Shown here piece after piece: positions 33,042 to 40,434 of a DNA stretch of 47,655 nucleotides (position 1 is its first letter; every line of letters starts with the position of its first letter). A model generated the notes under the pieces. It was not told the DNA's origin, made no database searches, and saw only the letters and a list, made by a program, of their open reading frames with translations. Source of the stretch: Faecalibacterium sp. GTDB lineage: Bacteria; Bacillota; Clostridia; Oscillospirales; Ruminococcaceae. The stretch lies in contig JARHYC010000017.1 of NCBI GenBank assembly GCA_029264955.1, positions 1 through 47,655 on the forward strand. The letters are read 5' to 3'. Both the position numbers and the translations under genes were made by a program.

Positions 33042-33080
33042 TCAATACCAATTTGCAATCTTTTTGCAAATTGGTATTGA
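33042..33080. repeat. 17-bp perfect stem-loop
   Basis: A 17-bp perfect inverted repeat (33042-33058 with 33064-33080) with a 5-base loop. No T-run follows on the plus strand, so it is a weak terminator. The distal arm overlaps the -35 box of the next promoter. Confidence 0.85.
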
Positions 33081-33105
33081 AAAAATATCTTCAATGAAAT
33101 ATAAT
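33077..33105 (+). promoter_or_regulatory. Promoter of the 10TM permease leader
   Basis: TTGAAA (33077-33082), 17 bases, TATAAT (33100-33105). The predicted start is near 33112. Confidence 0.8.
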
Positions 33106-33107
33106 AG

Positions 33108-33181
33108 CACAGCAATGCAATGTTTTTGCAGTGCTGTGAAATTGCAGTCTGTTGCAGTTTTGCAACAGACTGTTTTGTTTT
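33108..33181 (+). ncRNA. Structured leader with terminator upstream of the permease
   Basis: The predicted transcript forms a first hairpin (33108-33120 with 33126-33138, one mismatch) and then a 12-bp perfect stem (33145-33156 with 33161-33172) followed by TTTTGTTTT, a full intrinsic terminator. TTGCAG occurs three times (33126, 33142, 33152), so the 5' arm GCAATGCAA could pair alternatively. The ribosome site of the permease lies 12 bases beyond. This looks like an attenuator or riboswitch-type leader, or a small terminated RNA. Confidence 0.6.
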
Positions 33182-33204
33182 GGGAAAGAAGAGGGGGATA
33201 AGCC

Positions 33205-34113
33205 TTGTTTGAAGAATTGTTTCATCACTTTATGCCACATATGCTGTCACACGTCTTGGATCATGCACTGACAGATACGATTCAAATGTTGCCGTTATTG
33301 TATCTGGCTTGTCTGCTGATTGAATATATCGAGAGCCGCCACGGCGAGTCCATCGAGCGTGCGCTGGCACGCAGCGGGCGATGGGGCTTTATCCCGGCAT
33401 CTGTGCTGGGCTGTGTGCCGCAGTGCGGATTTTCAGCAGTTGCTGCGAATCTATATTCTTCGAAAGTAATTACGCTGGGAACCTTAATGGCAGTGTTCCT
33501 GTCTACCAGTGATGAGGCGATTCCGCTGCTGGCATCTATGCCGGGTCAGTGGCATATGCTGGTGATTTTGCTGGGCATCAAAGTGGTTTACGCACTGGGT
33601 GTAGGCTTTCTGTTGGATGGCATTTTGCGCCGTCTGATGCCTGTTGGTCTGCGCGGCGGTTATACCGGCCATGCGGACGAAGTGGATTGCCACAGCGAGC
33701 ATGAAGGTGCAGAGAGTGTCAACATTTGGCGGGCTGCATTGCGTCATACATTGGAACTTTCCTTCTTTATTATTCTATTCAGCGTCCTGTTTGGATTGAT
33801 TGTGGAGCTGGTGGGGTATGATGCTTTCTCCGGTGCATTGCGCGGTCTGGGCGTGATTCAGCCGATGGTAGCCGCATTGGTTGGGCTGATTCCCAACTGC
33901 GCTGCAAGCGTGTTATTGACCCAGATGTATGTATCCGGTGCCATTCGTTTTTCCAGCTTGGTAGCTGGTTTGGCTACTGGTGCGGGTATCGGTCTGGCGG
34001 TGCTGTGGCGCACAAACCGCAGCTGGAAACAAAATCTCTTTATCACTGGTCTACTGTGGGCAGCAGGCTCCTTTGTGGGCATTTTCATCCAGGTGGTCAT
34101 GCTGTTTGTATAA
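33205..34113 (+). CDS. 10TM heavy-metal exporter-like permease (ArsP_2 type)
   Basis: A 302-residue polytopic protein. It has two related halves, each with a Cys-containing or Pro/Asn-containing loop (SVLGCVPQCGFSAVAANLYS and LIPNCAASVLLTQMYVSGAI), the arrangement of the putative manganese or heavy-metal permease family. A hydrophilic loop of about 40 residues with His/Asp separates the halves. TTG 33205 is chosen because GGGGG lies 7 bases upstream; ATG 33232 is the alternative. The substrate is not known. Expression is probably set by the leader terminator at 33145-33181. Confidence 0.82.
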   Translation: MFEELFHHFMPHMLSHVLDHALTDTIQMLPLLYLACLLIEYIESRHGESIERALARSGRWGFIPASVLGCVPQCGFSAVAANLYSSKVITLGTLMAVFLSTSDEAIPLLASMPGQWHMLVILLGIKVVYALGVGFLLDGILRRLMPVGLRGGYTGHADEVDCHSEHEGAESVNIWRAALRHTLELSFFIILFSVLFGLIVELVGYDAFSGALRGLGVIQPMVAALVGLIPNCAASVLLTQMYVSGAIRFSSLVAGLATGAGIGLAVLWRTNRSWKQNLFITGLLWAAGSFVGIFIQVVMLFV

Positions 34114-34141
34114 GATCTGTGAGTGAATTGTAAAATCATGC

Positions 34142-34187
34142 AAAAAACGATTTGTGCGTTGGAAAGATCGCGCAAATCGTTTTTTTT
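34142..34187 (+). terminator. Terminator of the permease gene
   Basis: A long A/T-flanked stem (34142-34158 with 34169-34185, one wobble) and an eight-T run. Confidence 0.9.
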
Positions 34188-34188
34188 G

Positions 34189-34197
34189 TGTTATACT
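34189..34197 (+). promoter_or_regulatory. Extended -10 promoter of the HAD gene
   Basis: TGTTATACT immediately after the terminator T-run. No clear -35 box is seen. Confidence 0.5.
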
Positions 34198-34230
34198 GTA
34201 ACATATGTAAGATGAAGTAAGGAGATCACC

Positions 34231-35076
34231 ATGGAGAACCAATATGTTTTATATGCCAGCGATTTTGATAACACGCTGGTTCCCCTGGGGGAAAGCTGCC
34301 CTCGGAAAGAAGTAGAGCGTGCCGTACAGAATTTGAAAGCACAGGGGGCGACGTTCGTGATTTGTACGGGCCGTTCCCAGAGTTCGCTTTGTGGCTCCAA
34401 AAAGTTGCTGGGCAAACTCAAATTTGATTATGCCGTATGCAATAACGGTGCTCATATCATCGATGCAAAGGGGCAGACCATCAGTAAGATTACGCTCACC
34501 AATGAAGAAATGTATGCACTGGTGGATTTCTGTGAGGATTATGATTACCCGCTGCAGTTTGCGTTCTCGGATGGATACTATGCATACGTCGGTTATGATC
34601 TGGTTAAGGAATCTTTTCAAAAACTGGCGCAAGCAGGTACAAATCTGATTGTGCTGGACGGCGAAGATCAAGATCGCCATCTGGATGAAATGCCGGTATC
34701 TGCCTTTTTGATGTTCCCGCCGGATGGCTTGGAGCGTTTCCGGGAAAAGTATGGATATCTGGGTTTGGAGTTTTTGCCCATTGCCAATGTATATGATATT
34801 GGCGACTGGTGCAGTTATGACGTCATGCGCTCTGGTGTGGATAAGGGCAAGAGCCTGACCGCTTTGTGCGAAAGCCTGGAAATCCCCATGAGCAAAGTAG
34901 TTGCTACTGGTGACGGACACAATGATCTGGGCATGATTCGTGCGGCAGGTTTGGGCTGTGCAATGGAAAATGCACCGCAGGCAGTAAAGGATGCGGCGGT
35001 TCGTGTTTTACCAAGCGCACGCAAGGAAGGTGTTGCACCACTGCTGAATGAATTGTGGTCTTGTGTAAAAGATTGA
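34231..35076 (+). CDS. HAD-superfamily phosphatase, Cof type
   Basis: A 281-residue cytosolic phosphatase of the Cof/YbjI kind (HAD IIB). Motif I is SDFDNTLVP with Asp11 as nucleophile and Asp13 as acid/base, motif II ICTGRS, motif III the Lys in VDKGKS, and motif IV ATGDGHNDLGM. Typical substrates are sugar phosphates or flavin/nucleotide phosphates; none can be chosen. AAGGAG precedes the ATG. A promoter TGTTATACT lies just after the previous terminator. Confidence 0.94.
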   Translation: MENQYVLYASDFDNTLVPLGESCPRKEVERAVQNLKAQGATFVICTGRSQSSLCGSKKLLGKLKFDYAVCNNGAHIIDAKGQTISKITLTNEEMYALVDFCEDYDYPLQFAFSDGYYAYVGYDLVKESFQKLAQAGTNLIVLDGEDQDRHLDEMPVSAFLMFPPDGLERFREKYGYLGLEFLPIANVYDIGDWCSYDVMRSGVDKGKSLTALCESLEIPMSKVVATGDGHNDLGMIRAAGLGCAMENAPQAVKDAAVRVLPSARKEGVAPLLNELWSCVKD

Positions 35077-35171
35077 TTCATTGTAAAATATGGATAAATT
35101 CTCCTGCTGTTTGCGCAATCTTAAAAAGAAGCAACGGCAGGCAATCATTTTACGATAGAGGGGACAATACC

Positions 35172-35795
35172 GTGAGTAAAATCATACGGATCGAGAAGCC
35201 TAGTGTACTGCCCTGGTATGGTGCAGCTGCGGTCTGGTTGGTCATGGGGCTGGCTGCACCGCTTTACAGTCTTCCTGTATTGATAGGTACAGCTGGTCTG
35301 AGTGGCGTTGTATTTGTGGCAGCAAAAAAGATTTGTCCGCCCCGTGTTGTGGAGCATGAGGTAGGATTCCATACTGGTGTGGATGACGTGGACCAGATGC
35401 TGGAAGCGATGGAAAAGGAACTAAGTGCCCTCCATACACTGAATGCTGCGCTGCCTGACCCGCAGTTATCTGCTGCGATGCAGCGGATGGAGCAAGCTGG
35501 ACGCAGTATTCTGGAAGTGGTGGAGCAAAATCCAGCGAAAGGCAAAACGGCACGACGATTTGCCAACTACTATCTGCCGGATGCGGTGCGTGTGTTAAGC
35601 CAGTATGCTGCATTGGCTCGACAGGGCGTGCGTGGTGAAAACGCCGCTTCGGTCAAGGCGGAAGTAGAGCAGAATGCGGCACAGATTGCAACCGCATTTG
35701 AAAATCAACTGGATGCATTGTATGCGGCAGAAAGTATGGACCTTTCGGCAGATTTGGAAGTTCTGCAGAACATGATGAAGGGCCAAGGGCTGTAA
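35172..35795 (+). CDS. xpaC: XpaC-like (BCIP-hydrolysis family) protein
   Basis: A 207-residue membrane-anchored protein of the XpaC family. Two hydrophobic helices (about 18-55) are followed by a helical cytoplasmic region with ADLEVLQNMMKGQGL at the end. The family is named for an indolyl-phosphate phenotype but has no proven enzyme activity. It is nearly always next to telA, as here (gap 50 bases). GTG 35172 has GGGGA upstream. Confidence 0.85.
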   Translation: MSKIIRIEKPSVLPWYGAAAVWLVMGLAAPLYSLPVLIGTAGLSGVVFVAAKKICPPRVVEHEVGFHTGVDDVDQMLEAMEKELSALHTLNAALPDPQLSAAMQRMEQAGRSILEVVEQNPAKGKTARRFANYYLPDAVRVLSQYAALARQGVRGENAASVKAEVEQNAAQIATAFENQLDALYAAESMDLSADLEVLQNMMKGQGL

Positions 35796-35845
35796 GCTGA
35801 AATATTGTAAATTGTTTAACGAAATGGAAAGGATGGAATTATATT

Positions 35846-37030
35846 ATGGCAGAGAACAATGAACTGAATCTGGAGTTGGAAGCACCCGTTAGTGTGCCGA
35901 CCCTGACGCTGGACCCGATGGAAACTGAGGCAGAAGCAGAAAAGCCTGTGGAAGAAGAAAAGCAGGAAGAAGTCGTTGCGGGAAAGCGAGTGGAAGAAAC
36001 CATCGAGTTGAGTGCCGAAGAGCAGGCTGTTGTGGATGCGTTTGTAGAAAAAATTGACGTGACCAACAGCCAGCAGGTTTTGCAGTATGGTGCTGCCAGC
36101 CAGAAGAAGATTGGCGATTTTTCTGAAACAGCCCTGGGCAAGGTTCGTACGAAGGACCTGGGCGAAGTGGGCGATATGGTTACGGACCTGATTGGTGAAC
36201 TGCAGAAATTTGATGCCGCTGAGGAAAGCAAGGGCTTTTTGGGCTTCTTTAAGAAAAAGGGTGCGCAGATTCAGCAGCTGAAGACCCGTTATGACAAGGC
36301 TGAAACCAATGTGGATAAGATTCAGTCCATGCTGGAGCAGCATCAGGTTACTTTGCTGAAAGATATTGCTATGATGGACAAGATGTACGAGCTGAATATG
36401 CAGTACTTCAAAGAGCTGAGTATGTATATCATTGCTGGTAAGAAGAAGCTGGAAATCGTGCGCGGCACCACACTGCAGCAGGCAATGGATAAGGCAAAGG
36501 AATCCGGTTTGCCGGAGGATGCGCAGGCTGCTCGTGATTTGAGCGATATGTGCGAGCGTTTTGAAAAGAAGCTGTATGATCTGGAACTGACCCGTAATAT
36601 CAGTCTGCAGATGGGCCCCCAGATTCGTCTAATTCAGAATAACGATAATATGATGGCAGAAAAGATCCAGTCTACCATCGTGAATACAATTCCCCTGTGG
36701 AAGAATCAGATGGTTCTGGCTTTGGGCCTGGCACACAGCCGTGAAGCAATGGAAGCTCAGCGCGCGGTGAGTGATATGACCAATGACCTGCTGAAGAAAA
36801 ATGCAGAGGTTCTGAAGGTTGGTACGGTGGAAACTGCCAAGGAATCCCAGCGCGGCATTGTGGATATTGAAACCCTGAAGGAAACAAACAAGAGCCTGAT
36901 TGATACCTTGGATGAGCTGAATAAGATTCAGGTTGACGGCCGTAAGAAACGAGCAGAAGCAGAGCAGGAGCTGACCAAGATCGAGGACGAACTGAAGAAC
37001 AAAATGCTGGAGGTATCCCAGCGTGGCTGA
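35846..37030 (+). CDS. telA: TelA family toxic-anion resistance protein
   Basis: A 394-residue helical protein of the TelA (tellurite/toxic anion) family. An acidic, Glu-rich N terminus precedes repeated amphipathic helices (about 70-390) that include KKKGAQIQQLKTRYDKAE and the family's late segment DIETLKETNKSLIDTLDEL. TelA proteins form coiled coils, and some are linked to envelope stress and peptide-antibiotic resistance; the direct function is unresolved. It follows xpaC. Confidence 0.9.
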   Translation: MAENNELNLELEAPVSVPTLTLDPMETEAEAEKPVEEEKQEEVVAGKRVEETIELSAEEQAVVDAFVEKIDVTNSQQVLQYGAASQKKIGDFSETALGKVRTKDLGEVGDMVTDLIGELQKFDAAEESKGFLGFFKKKGAQIQQLKTRYDKAETNVDKIQSMLEQHQVTLLKDIAMMDKMYELNMQYFKELSMYIIAGKKKLEIVRGTTLQQAMDKAKESGLPEDAQAARDLSDMCERFEKKLYDLELTRNISLQMGPQIRLIQNNDNMMAEKIQSTIVNTIPLWKNQMVLALGLAHSREAMEAQRAVSDMTNDLLKKNAEVLKVGTVETAKESQRGIVDIETLKETNKSLIDTLDELNKIQVDGRKKRAEAEQELTKIEDELKNKMLEVSQRG

Positions 37031-37061
37031 TGCCCGCTGCGTCCGGCAGAAGTGAGGAACT

Positions 37062-37781
37062 ATGGCAAACGCAGATTTTTCGAAACAGGAACAGACACCC
37101 GGCGGTTTTACAGCGAATAGTTATCGAGATAAAAAGACGCAGCAGGCGAAGCCCTTAACACCGGCACAGCAAAAGCTGGCCAAGATAGAAAAGGCATTGC
37201 CCGGTGCAATGCAGAAACAGGCTGTGGCAACGCTGGTACTGGTTCTGGTCATGGTGTTGAGTGTGTTTGGAATCGGCGGCGCAAAGCTGCGAATGAGCTA
37301 CCAGAAAGTATCCGGAAGTTTCACCCATGGTGTGGCTGAGGATGTGAAGAGCGGTGGCCAGTATACCATGCGGGCACAACTGGAAATTCGTGCAAAGTCT
37401 GCAAAGAATGTTCTGCTGGCGGCTTCCGGTTTCGATGGTGTGAATCAGAATGTTCTGGATGCAGCACAGGTCGCAGTAGAAGGCATGGAAGCGGCACTGG
37501 AGGCAGATCACGGCGGTACGCCGGATGCACTTTACGATGCGGATGTTGTATTGGAATCTGCCATCAATCTGCTGCACGCTGAAGTGCGGGCGAACGCTCC
37601 GGATCCCATGCAGACCGGATCGGAGCAGACTGCATTTTCCAAGTTTGCCAGTGCAGGCACAACCATCCATCACTTGAGCTATAACGAAACAGCACAGGAC
37701 TATAACAAAAAAGCTGGCGGATTCCCAGCAAATGTGATTGGTAAGCTGTGGGGCTGCGGAAAGGTGGATCTGTTTGCATGA
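37062..37781 (+). CDS. LemA-like membrane protein
   Basis: A 239-residue protein with a cytosolic N terminus of about 55 residues, one membrane helix near 50-70, and a helical domain that ends with the LemA-type signature (SYNETAQDYNKKAGGFPANV). LemA proteins are surface or membrane proteins of unknown function that are commonly paired with TPM-domain proteins. The stop overlaps the start of that TPM gene. GTGAGG precedes the ATG. Confidence 0.8.
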   Translation: MANADFSKQEQTPGGFTANSYRDKKTQQAKPLTPAQQKLAKIEKALPGAMQKQAVATLVLVLVMVLSVFGIGGAKLRMSYQKVSGSFTHGVAEDVKSGGQYTMRAQLEIRAKSAKNVLLAASGFDGVNQNVLDAAQVAVEGMEAALEADHGGTPDALYDADVVLESAINLLHAEVRANAPDPMQTGSEQTAFSKFASAGTTIHHLSYNETAQDYNKKAGGFPANVIGKLWGCGKVDLFA

Positions 37782-38668
37782 TGAAAAAAGCAGAATCGAT
37801 ATTTTTAGCGTTTCTATTGATGCTGGCCGTACTGGTTGTCCCTGTTTCTGCCGAAGGACTGGCAGAATTTCCAAATCTGCCAAAAGATGAAAGTATCGTT
37901 GATGCCGCCAATATGTTGAGTAGTGATACCGAAAACTGGCTGGATGAGGTCAACGGTACCCTGCAGGAAAAATGTAAAGGTGCAACCATTGCTGTGCTGA
38001 CGGTACAGGATACCGGTGTACTTTCCACAGCAGACTATGCAGCACAAGCTTTCAACCAGTGGGGCGTTGGCAATAAAAAGGAAAACAACGGTGTTTTGGT
38101 GTTGCTGACCAAAACATCGCCCCAATTCGCGGATGGCGATTATTATGTAGCGCTGGGGAAGGGATTGGACGGTACCCGTCTGAGCAATGAACTGAGTATG
38201 CTGCTCCAGAAAAAAATGGAAAGCAACTTTGGCTCTGGTAATTATGATACTGCAGTAAAAGACAGTGTTACGGCGATTGCAGAAATCATTGCAGATGAGT
38301 ATGGCGTTGACCTGTACGGAAACAGTACAAAAACCCATAAGAGTCAGGTTCTGCGTACCGTTTTAACGCTTCTGGTTTGGTTGCTGGTTCTGGGAGCAGT
38401 TTTGAGTATGTTCTCCGGCCCGGGCGGCGGGAATGGCGGTTCCCGTGGTGGTGGAATGCCGTTCTTTATCTGGATGGGCAGCCGTCCACGATATTACCGC
38501 CGACACGATCCACACTATGGTGGATACCATCCTCCGCATAATGGTGGCTTTGGCGGCGGCTTCGGTGGTTCTTCCGGCGGGTTCGGTGGAGGATTCGGCG
38601 GCAGCGGCGGTTTTGGCGGCATGGGCGGCGGCGGCAGCTTTGGCGGCGGCGCAGGTCGTGGTCAGTAA
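37778..38668 (+). CDS. TPM-domain protein with Gly-rich tail
   Basis: A 296-residue protein with a signal peptide (about 1-27), a TPM domain (about 33-180; VDAANMLSSDTENWLDEVN and NKKENNGVLVLLTK), a membrane helix near 198-220, and a tail of Gly/Phe/Ser repeats (for example FGGGFGGS). In other proteins the TPM fold acts as a phosphatase or chaperone-like domain. ATG 37778 has GGTGG upstream and overlaps the lemA-like stop (ATGA); ATG 37781 is an alternative. Confidence 0.9.
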   Translation: MMKKAESIFLAFLLMLAVLVVPVSAEGLAEFPNLPKDESIVDAANMLSSDTENWLDEVNGTLQEKCKGATIAVLTVQDTGVLSTADYAAQAFNQWGVGNKKENNGVLVLLTKTSPQFADGDYYVALGKGLDGTRLSNELSMLLQKKMESNFGSGNYDTAVKDSVTAIAEIIADEYGVDLYGNSTKTHKSQVLRTVLTLLVWLLVLGAVLSMFSGPGGGNGGSRGGGMPFFIWMGSRPRYYRRHDPHYGGYHPPHNGGFGGGFGGSSGGFGGGFGGSGGFGGMGGGGSFGGGAGRGQ

Positions 38669-38696
38669 TCGAACCTGCCATTGGGATCAAAAATAG

Positions 38697-38735
38697 AAAA
38701 GCGCGGCGAAGCAATTTTGCTTCGCCGCGCTTTTG
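38697..38735. terminator. Bidirectional terminator
   Basis: A 17-bp stem (AAAAGCGCGGCGAAGCA with TGCTTCGCCGCGCTTTT) with a 4-base loop, between the TPM and convergent queH genes. Confidence 0.95.
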
Positions 38736-38739
38736 CTTG

Positions 38740-39363
38740 TTAATCCTGCTGTGGCTGATGTGCTTTTGCGGAAAATTCACAGCCGCAATAATCCTGACGA
38801 TATAAGTGGTACGCATCGCTCAGTTGTAAGCTGCGCAGGTAGCCGTTTTGCTTTTTGAAATCAGCTGGCAGGTGATTGATGCCATACTTAGCCTCCAGTT
38901 CCTTGCCAATCGTATTGATGCGGACAGCATCTTTATGCGGGCTGATGGAAAGCGTTGTAGTGAACCAGTCGAAGCCATGTTCTTTTGCATAGCGTGCCGT
39001 ATATTCCATGCGCAGACGGTAGCAGACAGTACAGCGTCCACCACGTTCCGGTTCGTTTTCCAGACCTTCGATTTGGCTGTAAAATTCTTCGGGGTGGTAA
39101 TCTTCCACAACCACAGATACCCCCTGCGGATGGGATTGCTCAATAAAGCGCACCAGTTCTTCGCCGCGGCGGTGATATTCAGCAGCGGGCCAAGTATTGG
39201 GATTATAGTATAAAATGGTTATATCAAAATATTGGCTCAGCTTTTCCAGAACAGCAGAAGAACAGGGACCGCAGCAGGCGTGCAGCAAGAGGGTGGGACG
39301 ACTGCCGCCCAGTGTTTTCAGTAATTCGTCCAGCTGACGTGCGTAATTTTCGGGATTTGCCAT
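38740..39363 (-). CDS. queH: Epoxyqueuosine reductase QueH
   Basis: A 208-residue iron-sulfur enzyme that reduces epoxyqueuosine to queuosine in tRNA and replaces the unrelated QueG. Cysteine motifs are HACCGPCS (Cys30/31/34), GGRCTVCYRLR and the late YCGCEFS. SISPHKD and FKKQNGY complete the DUF208 pattern. ATG 39363 has GAGG upstream; a longer frame lacks a site. A promoter TTGCGG-17-TACAAT lies upstream, back to back with the DUF896 gene promoter. Confidence 0.95.
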   Translation of the reverse strand: MANPENYARQLDELLKTLGGSRPTLLLHACCGPCSSAVLEKLSQYFDITILYYNPNTWPAAEYHRRGEELVRFIEQSHPQGVSVVVEDYHPEEFYSQIEGLENEPERGGRCTVCYRLRMEYTARYAKEHGFDWFTTTLSISPHKDAVRINTIGKELEAKYGINHLPADFKKQNGYLRSLQLSDAYHLYRQDYCGCEFSAKAHQPQQD

Positions 39364-39397
39364 AAAAGAAACCTCGCTTTTTTGGGACATTTTCTTT

Positions 39398-39426
39398 ATT
39401 GTAGCACATCTGTTTGCAAACCGCAA
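39398..39426 (-). promoter_or_regulatory. Promoter of queH
   Basis: On the minus strand TTGCGG (39421-39426), 17 bases, TACAAT (39398-39403). Confidence 0.65.
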
Positions 39427-39441
39427 AAAAACTGGTATAAT
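39414..39441 (+). promoter_or_regulatory. Promoter of the DUF896 gene
   Basis: TTGCAA (39414-39419), 16 bases, TATAAT (39436-39441). The two divergent promoters overlap by 13 bases. Confidence 0.65.
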
Positions 39442-39481
39442 CATTTCTAATAAATGAAAAAGAACAGCGAGGAAATCCGCG

Positions 39482-39703
39482 ATGAAACAGGAAAAAATTG
39501 ATCGCATCAACGAATTGGCACGAAAGAGCAGAACGCCCGAAGGGCTGACAGAAGAAGAAAAGACTGAGCAGGCTGCGCTACGTGCAGAATATATTGCTGC
39601 TTTCCGTAACAGCTTGCGCAGCCAGCTGGACAACACCAGTATTCAGGGACCTGACGGCAAGATCCGTCCCCTGAAGAGCCGGAAAACTGAGGTAAAGCAT
39701 TGA
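39482..39703 (+). CDS. DUF896 (YnzC/UPF0291) protein
   Basis: A 73-residue protein of the small DUF896 family. It has the signature DRINELARKSRTPEGLTEEE and the basic tail GKIRPLKSRK. The Bacillus homologue YnzC has a two-helix solution structure and unknown function. GAGG lies before the ATG. It is monocistronic, between divergent promoters and a terminator. Confidence 0.92.
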   Translation: MKQEKIDRINELARKSRTPEGLTEEEKTEQAALRAEYIAAFRNSLRSQLDNTSIQGPDGKIRPLKSRKTEVKH

Positions 39704-39739
39704 TTCCATCAGACGCAGAAAGTGTCTGCAAATGCGTAA

Positions 39740-39775
39740 AAAAGCGAGCAGGGTGCATACTCTGCTCGCTTTTTC
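39740..39775 (+). terminator. Terminator of the DUF896 gene
   Basis: A 12-bp stem (AAAAGCGAGCAG with CTGCTCGCTTTT) and a T-run. On the minus strand it also borders the ElbB-like gene. Confidence 0.9.
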
Positions 39776-39784
39776 TGTAAAGGC

Positions 39785-40348
39785 TCAAATGCACGAATCC
39801 ATTGCCCGAACCATGCGTACAATGCCTTCCTGCACATCGCAAAGATTATCTGCCTTGCGAAAGGCAGGGGTGTAGTACACATTTTTATCAGGGTCAAAGC
39901 AAAAATCGTTGGGAGAAACATTTTTGCATTCTTCCTGCAAGAGGTCTGGGCCTAGAATATTGCGCAAAAAATCAATACCTGCACACATCGTTGCAATAGG
40001 TTTGTTATGGTTTTGAAAGGAGAGAACCAGATTACGAACGGACTCGTTTTTTCCGTAATTGCTTAGCAGTCCAATGCCGCCGGGAATAATCAGACAGTCG
40101 AAATCCTCTGGCCGGATCATATCAATTTTCTGGATTCTGCCTCGACCCATCCGGGCAGACTCTACCAGAATATTTCTATTTTCTTCCGATTGTTCGGTAA
40201 TGTGGTTGATGGACGGCATATTCATGTCATATGCCACTGGTTGATAGGAGCAGTTGGATTGTTCCAATGCAAGATACGTTAAAATTGCTTCTTCGATACA
40301 GGAGCCATCACCCAGACCACAACCAGCGAGTAAAACTAAACTTTTCAT
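39785..40348 (-). CDS. ElbB/ES1-type glyoxalase-like protein (DJ-1 superfamily)
   Basis: A 187-residue class I glutamine-amidotransferase-like protein of the ElbB/ES1 group. It opens with LVLLAGCGLGDGSCIEEA, carries IIPGGIGLLSNYG, and has the elbow cysteine in IATMCAGIDFL. ElbB was linked to glyoxalase activity and isoprenoid metabolism in E. coli; the role here is inferred. The N-terminal start at 40348 has GGAGAG upstream. Confidence 0.87.
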   Translation of the reverse strand: MKSLVLLAGCGLGDGSCIEEAILTYLALEQSNCSYQPVAYDMNMPSINHITEQSEENRNILVESARMGRGRIQKIDMIRPEDFDCLIIPGGIGLLSNYGKNESVRNLVLSFQNHNKPIATMCAGIDFLRNILGPDLLQEECKNVSPNDFCFDPDKNVYYTPAFRKADNLCDVQEGIVRMVRAMDSCI

Positions 40349-40434
40349 CCGTCTCTCTCCTTTCAAATTCCGAATTTCACTTTGCATCTATTGTGGAACA
40401 TTGAAACTATAATAGGTCCACCTGCTATCGCAGA

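Noticed and set aside
33042-33080. Intrinsic terminator of the pseudo-ATPase gene
   Set aside because: The 17-bp stem is perfect but is followed by A residues, not T residues, on the plus strand. I list it only as a stem-loop.
37062-37781. Phage or plasmid segment in the TelA region
   Set aside because: Genes match chromosomal envelope families, and codon and ribosome-site style fit the neighbours.
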